A DNA stretch of 12,207 nt, taken from Propionibacteriaceae bacterium. Its GTDB lineage: Bacteria; Actinomycetota; Actinomycetes; Propionibacteriales; Propionibacteriaceae. The stretch lies in contig JAISTI010000023.1 in NCBI GenBank assembly GCA_031272685.1, forward strand, positions 1 through 12,207, given 5' to 3'. Made by a program: the position numbers and the translations under genes. A model generated the notes under the pieces. That model was not told the origin of the DNA and searched no databases. It was given only the letters and a program-made list of their open reading frames with translations. Below are positions 8,203 through 12,207 of the stretch, one piece after another; positions within the stretch are counted from its first letter, which is position 1, and each line of letters opens with the position of its first letter.

Positions 8203-8634
8203 GTGTCCACATACAGCCCGAAGCCTGGCGAGGTCGCCAGGAATTGGCTTGTCATCGACGCTGAAGACGTCGTCCTCGGCAAACTCGCGGTGACGGCCGC
8301 CAAATTGCTGCGGGGCAAGCACAAGCCGCAATACGCCGCCCATGTCGACACCGGCGACTTCGTCGTCGTCATCAACGCATCCAAGATCGCCCTCACCGGG
8401 AAAAAGGCCACCGACAAGCTGATTTACCGCCACTCCGGCCGTCCGGGCGGGCTGAAGGCCGTCCCGGTCGGCGAGTTGCTCGCCAACGACCCGCGCAAGG
8501 CCGTCGAACACGCAGTCTGGGGCATGCTTCCCAAGAACAAGCTCAGCCGCCAGCAGATCAAGAAGCTCAAGGTCTACGCCGGCCCAGAGCATCCGCACGC
8601 CGCCCAGCAGCCGCAGCCCTATTCCGTAGCCTGA
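8203..8634 (+). CDS. rplM: 50S ribosomal protein L13
   Basis: L13 is an early-assembly protein of the large ribosomal subunit that binds 23S rRNA. The protein has 143 residues, the normal size. The hallmark stretch [20 protein letters not shown] lies at about 106-125 and ends in [19 protein letters not shown] is at 51-62 and the HSGRPGG loop at 77-83. The GTG at 8203 is chosen because GAGAAGG lies 8 bases upstream and the protein starts [11 protein letters not shown] as in relatives. The frame is open back to 8107, but that stretch is promoter and leader. It is the first gene of the operon with rpsI 11 bases downstream. Confidence 0.97.
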   Translation: MSTYSPKPGEVARNWLVIDAEDVVLGKLAVTAAKLLRGKHKPQYAAHVDTGDFVVVINASKIALTGKKATDKLIYRHSGRPGGLKAVPVGELLANDPRKAVEHAVWGMLPKNKLSRQQIKKLKVYAGPEHPHAAQQPQPYSVA

Positions 8635-8645
8635 GAGAGCAGAAC

Positions 8646-9164
8646 GTGACCGAAGAAATCACCGCGACCGACGTCGAAGAGCCGATTGTCCCCTTCACCG
8701 AAGGCGACATGGAAATCGCCTACCGTTCCGAAGAAACCCCCACCACCGCCGTCCCCGGCGGGCGCCCGGCGGTCATCACCGCGGCCTACGCCACCGGCCG
8801 GCGCAAGGAGGCCATCGCCCGGGTGCGCATCATCCCCGGCACCGGCGTCTGGAAAGTCAACGGCCGCACCCTCGAAGACTATTTCCCCAACAAGCTTGAC
8901 CAGCAGACCGTCAACGAGCCCTTCGTCACCGCCGCGGTGCAGGGCCTTTACGACGTCATCGCCACCATCACCGGCGGCGGCACCACCGGCCAGGCCGGCG
9001 CGCTACGGCTGGGCATCGCCCGCGCGCTGAACGCCGCCGACGCCGAAGCCTCCCGCGCCGCCCTGAAGAAGGCCGGGCTGCTCACCCGCGACGCCCGCGT
9101 GAAAGAACGCAAGAAGGCCGGCCTGAAGAAAGCCCGCAAGGCGCCGCAGTACAGCAAGCGCTGA
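8646..9164 (+). CDS. rpsI: 30S ribosomal protein S9
   Basis: S9 is a small-subunit protein whose C-terminal tail reaches the P-site tRNA. It has 172 residues. The conserved core begins at about residue 50 with [18 protein letters not shown], continues through the loop [19 protein letters not shown] and ends in the basic tail [12 protein letters not shown], whose final KR is the tRNA-contacting end. The first 45 or so residues are an acidic, Pro/Thr-rich extension; such extensions are common in actinobacterial S9. The GTG at 8646 lies 11 bases after the rplM stop, with a purine-rich GAGAG between. A start at ATG 8709 is possible but would lie within the extension and lacks a ribosome site. It is co-transcribed with rplM. 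Confidence 0.96.
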   Translation: MTEEITATDVEEPIVPFTEGDMEIAYRSEETPTTAVPGGRPAVITAAYATGRRKEAIARVRIIPGTGVWKVNGRTLEDYFPNKLDQQTVNEPFVTAAVQGLYDVIATITGGGTTGQAGALRLGIARALNAADAEASRAALKKAGLLTRDARVKERKKAGLKKARKAPQYSKR

Positions 9165-9168
9165 TTCC

Positions 9169-10515
9169 ATGGCGCGCCTGTTCGGCACCGACGGGGTCCG
9201 CGGCACCGCGAACCGCGAATTGACCGCCGATTTGGCGCTGCGCCTTTCCGTCTCCGCCGCCCGGGTGCTGCTCGGCTCCGGCACCGGAGAACGATTGAAA
9301 GCCGTAGTCGGACGGGACACCCGCATATCCGGTGAGTTTCTGGAAGCGGCGGTGGTGGCCGGTCTGGCTTCTGCCGGGGTGGACGTCACCCGCCTCGGCG
9401 TCATCCCCACCCCCGGAGTGGCCTTCCTGGTGGACGCCCTCGGCGCTGATCTCGGCGTGGTGCTGTCCGCCAGCCACAACCCGATGCCCGATAACGGGAT
9501 CAAGTTTCTGGGCCGCGGCGGGGTGAAACTGCCCGACCACATCGAAGACGAGATCGAGGCCCACCTCGGCGACGACTGGGATTTGCCGGTGGGCGCGGAC
9601 GTCGGCCAGGTGCACTGGAACGACGCCGCCCACGAAACCTACGTGCGGCACCTGATTGGCTCTTTGGAAGGCGGGCAGCCGCTGGCCGGGCTGAAGGTGG
9701 TGCTCGACACCGCCAACGGAGCCGCCTACCGCACCGCGGTGGAGGCGTTCACCGCCACCGGGGCCACCGTGCGCGCCATCAACGACAGCCCCGACGGGCT
9801 GAACATCAACCGCAACGCCGGCTCCACCCACCTCGAAGGCTTACAGCGCGAAGTGGTGGCCTTCGGCGCCGACCTCGGCTTGGCCTTCGACGGCGACGCC
9901 GACCGCTGCCTGGCCGTAGACCACACCGGGGCGGTGGTGGACGGCGACCAGATCATGGCCATCCTCGCCATCGCCATGAAAGGCCGCGGCGAGTTGCACG
10001 ACGACACCATCGCGGCCACCGTCATGAGCAATATCGGCTTCCACAAGGCCATGAAGGCCCACGGCATCACCGTCTCCGTCAACAAGGTCGGCGACCGGTA
10101 TGTGCTGGAAGACATGAACGTGAACGGCTTCACCCTCGGCGGCGAGCAGTCCGGGCATGTGATTCTGCGCCGCTACGCCACCACCGGCGACGGCGTGCTC
10201 ACCGGCCTGCAGCTCGCCCAGGTGGTAGCCGCCGGCGCAAAGACATTGCGCGAGCTGGCCAGTGTGATGGACCGCTTCCCGCAGGTGTTGGTGAACGTGT
10301 CCGGGGTGAACAAAAACCACGCCGACATCGACCCGGTGCTGAACGCCGCCGTCGCCGCCGCCGAGCGGGAACTGGGCGGCAGCGGCCGGGTGCTGCTGCG
10401 CCCCTCCGGCACCGAGCCGCTGGTGCGGGTGATGGTGGAGGCCCCCACCCAAGAGCAAGCCGACGAAATCGCCGCCCGGCTGGCCGCCGTCGTGAAAGAC
10501 CGGCTGGCGCGCTGA
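9169..10515 (+). CDS. glmM: Phosphoglucosamine mutase GlmM
   Basis: GlmM interconverts glucosamine 6-phosphate and glucosamine 1-phosphate, the step before UDP-GlcNAc in peptidoglycan synthesis. It has 448 residues, the standard length. The N-terminal RLFGTDGVRG is intact. The phosphorylated active serine is S102 in SASHNPMPDNG, metal-binding Asp241, 243 and 245 are in DGDADR, the sugar-binding GGEQSGH lies in the third domain, and the phosphate-binding RPSGTEPLVRVM is near the C terminus. The ATG at 9169 is only 4 bases after the rpsI stop and has no clear ribosome site, so translation probably depends on ribosomes finishing rpsI. Placement after rpsI is typical for actinobacteria. Confidence 0.97.
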   Translation: MARLFGTDGVRGTANRELTADLALRLSVSAARVLLGSGTGERLKAVVGRDTRISGEFLEAAVVAGLASAGVDVTRLGVIPTPGVAFLVDALGADLGVVLSASHNPMPDNGIKFLGRGGVKLPDHIEDEIEAHLGDDWDLPVGADVGQVHWNDAAHETYVRHLIGSLEGGQPLAGLKVVLDTANGAAYRTAVEAFTATGATVRAINDSPDGLNINRNAGSTHLEGLQREVVAFGADLGLAFDGDADRCLAVDHTGAVVDGDQIMAILAIAMKGRGELHDDTIAATVMSNIGFHKAMKAHGITVSVNKVGDRYVLEDMNVNGFTLGGEQSGHVILRRYATTGDGVLTGLQLAQVVAAGAKTLRELASVMDRFPQVLVNVSGVNKNHADIDPVLNAAVAAAERELGGSGRVLLRPSGTEPLVRVMVEAPTQEQADEIAARLAAVVKDRLAR

Positions 10516-10535
10516 GCCTTCCCGATAGGTACGAT

Positions 10536-11255
10536 GTGAGCGTGCCCGAGCCGATGATGCGCGAAGTGGTCTCCTTCGTGCGCCGAGGCGAGCGCATGAA
10601 CCCCTCGCAGCAGCGCGCCTGGGACGCGCTTTCCGGTTTCTACGTGCTCGATGTGCCGCCGGGTCGGCGCAAGACCGCCATCGCCGCCGACGCCCAGCTG
10701 GATTTCGCCGCCGCCTTCGGCCGGGAAGCCCCGCTGTTGGTGGAGGTCGGCTCCGGCGACGGCGCCACCTTGGAGGCGCTGGCCGCCGCCCATCCGGAGG
10801 CCAACCTGCTCGGCTTCGAGGTTTTCTTGCCCACCGTCGCCAGCACCCTGTCCCGGCTGGACCGCGCCGGGCTGAAAAATGTGCGGATGCTGGTGGCGGA
10901 CGCCCAGCAGGCCATACCCATCCTGCTCGGCCCGGAATCGGTGGCCGAGGTCTGGACTTTCTTCCCCGACCCGTGGCACAAGGCCCGGCACCACAAGCGC
11001 CGCCTGGTGAACCCCGGCTTCGCGCGGACAGTGGCGCGGGTGCTCGTGCCCGGCGGCCGCTGGCGGCTGGCGACCGACTGGGAAGACTATGCCATCTGGA
11101 TTCGCGAAGTGCTGGACGCCGAGCCGCAGTTTGCGGCCGAGTTTGCGCAGGGTGCGCCGCGCTTTGCGCAGCGTCCGGTGACGCGCTTCGAGCAGCGGGC
11201 CATCGACGCCGGGCGCACAATAGTGGACATGTCATATGTGAAGGTGGGCGGATGA
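10536..11255 (+). CDS. trmB: tRNA (guanine-N7)-methyltransferase TrmB
   Basis: TrmB methylates N7 of G46 in the tRNA variable loop, using SAM. It has 239 residues. The family start SFVRRGERMNPSQQRA is at 13-28, the SAM-binding EVGSGDG at 70-76, and the signature PDPWHKARHHKRR at 144-156. The C-terminal part carries TDWEDYA and the substrate-binding region ending RPVTRFEQRA. The GTG at 10536 has AGG about 6 bases upstream and is preferred over the GTG at 10542; the ATG at 10534 is in another frame and stops at once. It follows glmM by 20 bases and overlaps truA by 4 bases (ATGA). Confidence 0.95.
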   Translation: MSVPEPMMREVVSFVRRGERMNPSQQRAWDALSGFYVLDVPPGRRKTAIAADAQLDFAAAFGREAPLLVEVGSGDGATLEALAAAHPEANLLGFEVFLPTVASTLSRLDRAGLKNVRMLVADAQQAIPILLGPESVAEVWTFFPDPWHKARHHKRRLVNPGFARTVARVLVPGGRWRLATDWEDYAIWIREVLDAEPQFAAEFAQGAPRFAQRPVTRFEQRAIDAGRTIVDMSYVKVGG

Positions 11256-12067
11256 GCCGGCTGCGCCTCGACATCGCCTATGACGGCACCGATTTCCACG
11301 GCTGGGCCGCGCAAGAAGGTTTGCGCACCGTGCAAGGCGAGCTGCAGCTCTGGTTGGCGCGGCTGCTGCGGCTGGATTCCGCCGCGCTGACGGTGGCCGG
11401 GCGCACCGACGCCGGGGTGCACGCCCGCGGCCAGGTGGCCCACCTCGACTTGCCGGACGGGATGGACGCGCGCGAGACGGCCGCCGCGCTGGCGCGCAAA
11501 CTGCGCGCGGTGCTGCCCGAAGATGTGGTGGTGCGCCAGGTCGGCGTCGCGCCCGCGGGTTTCGACGCCCGGTTTTCCGCCATCTGGCGGCTATACACCT
11601 ACCGGCTCTGCGACCGCGTCCCCGACCCGCTGAACCGGCGCAACGTCACCCCATTCGACGGGGATTTGGATGTGGAGGCCATCAACGCCGCCGGGCAGGT
11701 GCTGGTGGGGCTGCACGATTTCACCGCCTTTTGCAAGGCCCGCGAAGGCGCGACTGCCATCCGCACCCTGCAGCAGGTGGAGGCGTGGCGCTACGGCGAC
11801 AACGTGGAGATCACCTTCCAGGCCGACGCCTTCTGCCACTCGATGGTGCGCTCGCTGACCGGGGCGCTGCTGCTGGTGGCCACCGGCAAACGCGATTTGG
11901 CGTGGCTGGCCGGGCTGCTCGACGCCGATGCCCGCGCCGGGGAGATCACGGTGATGCCCGCCCGCGGCCTGACCCTCGAAGAGGTGGGCTATCCGCCGGA
12001 CGAGCTGCTGGCAGGCCGCGCCCAAGAGGCCCGCAACACCCGCACGCTCACCCCGGAGGCGAAGTGA
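11252..12067 (+). CDS. truA: tRNA pseudouridine(38-40) synthase TruA
   Basis: TruA converts uridines 38-40 in the tRNA anticodon stem-loop to pseudouridine. It has 271 residues. The protein begins RLRLDIAYDGTDFHGWAAQ as the family does. The catalytic aspartate is D53 in AGRTDAGVHARGQV (49-62), and the second domain holds RLYTYRL, HDFTAFCKA and the C-terminal FCHSMVRSLTGALL. The ATG at 11252 overlaps the trmB stop by 4 bases and has AAGG 7 bases upstream. The frame is open further upstream inside trmB, but no family residues occur there. In many actinobacteria truA sits between rplQ and rplM; here it is downstream of glmM and trmB instead. Confidence 0.96.
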   Translation: MSRLRLDIAYDGTDFHGWAAQEGLRTVQGELQLWLARLLRLDSAALTVAGRTDAGVHARGQVAHLDLPDGMDARETAAALARKLRAVLPEDVVVRQVGVAPAGFDARFSAIWRLYTYRLCDRVPDPLNRRNVTPFDGDLDVEAINAAGQVLVGLHDFTAFCKAREGATAIRTLQQVEAWRYGDNVEITFQADAFCHSMVRSLTGALLLVATGKRDLAWLAGLLDADARAGEITVMPARGLTLEEVGYPPDELLAGRAQEARNTRTLTPEAK

Positions 12068-12207
12068 GCCACTATTTCACCACCCCGGCCGGGCCGGAAC
12101 ACCGCCGCACGGTCACCGCGCGCTTCTGGGACGCGGAATGGGAGTTTGCCACCGCCGACGGGGTCTTCTCCGCCGACCGGCTGGATCCCGGCACGGCGGT
12201 GCTGCTG
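12064..12207 (+). CDS. RsmC-like class I SAM-dependent methyltransferase, N-terminal part only
   Basis: Only the first 48 codons are visible before the right edge. The protein opens SHYFTTPAGPEHRR and continues to GVFSADRLDPGTAVLL, which matches the start of the actinobacterial RsmC-like methyltransferases (small-domain MTS family), where GVFS-x-R-x-D-x-G-T immediately precedes the SAM-binding strand. By family these methylate 16S rRNA (G1207 in E. coli), but the catalytic NPPF motif lies beyond the window, so the assignment rests on the N terminus. The GTG at 12064 overlaps the truA stop by 4 bases (GTGA), which indicates coupling to the tRNA-modification genes. Confidence 0.72.
   Translation, partial: MSHYFTTPAGPEHRRTVTARFWDAEWEFATADGVFSADRLDPGTAVLL

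Overview
The window is a high-GC stretch with the gene content and gene order of an Actinomycetota chromosome. Supporting signs are the strong GC bias at third codon positions, frequent GTG starts, groES followed directly by a GroEL1-like chaperonin gene, a CIRCE operator, and the order rplM-rpsI-glmM. I cannot name the genus from the sequence alone. Coding is dense: fourteen genes are seen, two of them cut by the window edges, and no gene-free stretch exceeds about 180 bases.

Left third (1-3740, minus strand): a sulfate-activation and sulfation operon, read right to left as cysC, a PAPS-type sulfotransferase gene, cysD and cysN (cut at the left edge). Every junction overlaps by 1 to 4 bases, so the four genes are very probably co-transcribed and translationally coupled. 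CysD and CysN make APS from sulfate and ATP, CysC phosphorylates APS to PAPS, and the embedded sulfotransferase can spend PAPS on an unknown acceptor. No reductive assimilation gene (cysH, cysI) is visible here. The arrangement suggests, but does not prove, a PAPS supply dedicated to sulfating a product.

Centre (3741-5811): a short divergent intergenic region holds a near-perfect CIRCE element (HrcA operator), followed on the plus strand by groES and groEL. The groEL product has a short His/Pro/Ala tail in place of the Gly-Met repeat tail. A hairpin terminator follows. CIRCE lies only 24 bases from the proposed cysC start, so heat-shock control could touch the sulfation operon as well.

Right-centre (5834-8089): a two-gene ABC-2-type exporter (ATPase and permease, 4-base overlap) closed by a perfect 17-bp hairpin terminator.

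Right (8090-12207): a good sigma-70-type promoter and a 60-base leader start rplM-rpsI (ribosomal proteins L13 and S9). These are followed closely by glmM (phosphoglucosamine mutase, cell-wall precursor pathway), trmB (tRNA m7G46 methyltransferase), truA (tRNA pseudouridine synthase) and the start of an RsmC-like methyltransferase. Gaps are 20 bases or less, and the last two junctions overlap by 4 bases. This looks like one translation and RNA-modification transcription unit with glmM inside it.

The most interesting item is the cysC-sulfotransferase-cysD-cysN cassette. The remaining genes are ordinary housekeeping genes with a few local oddities.
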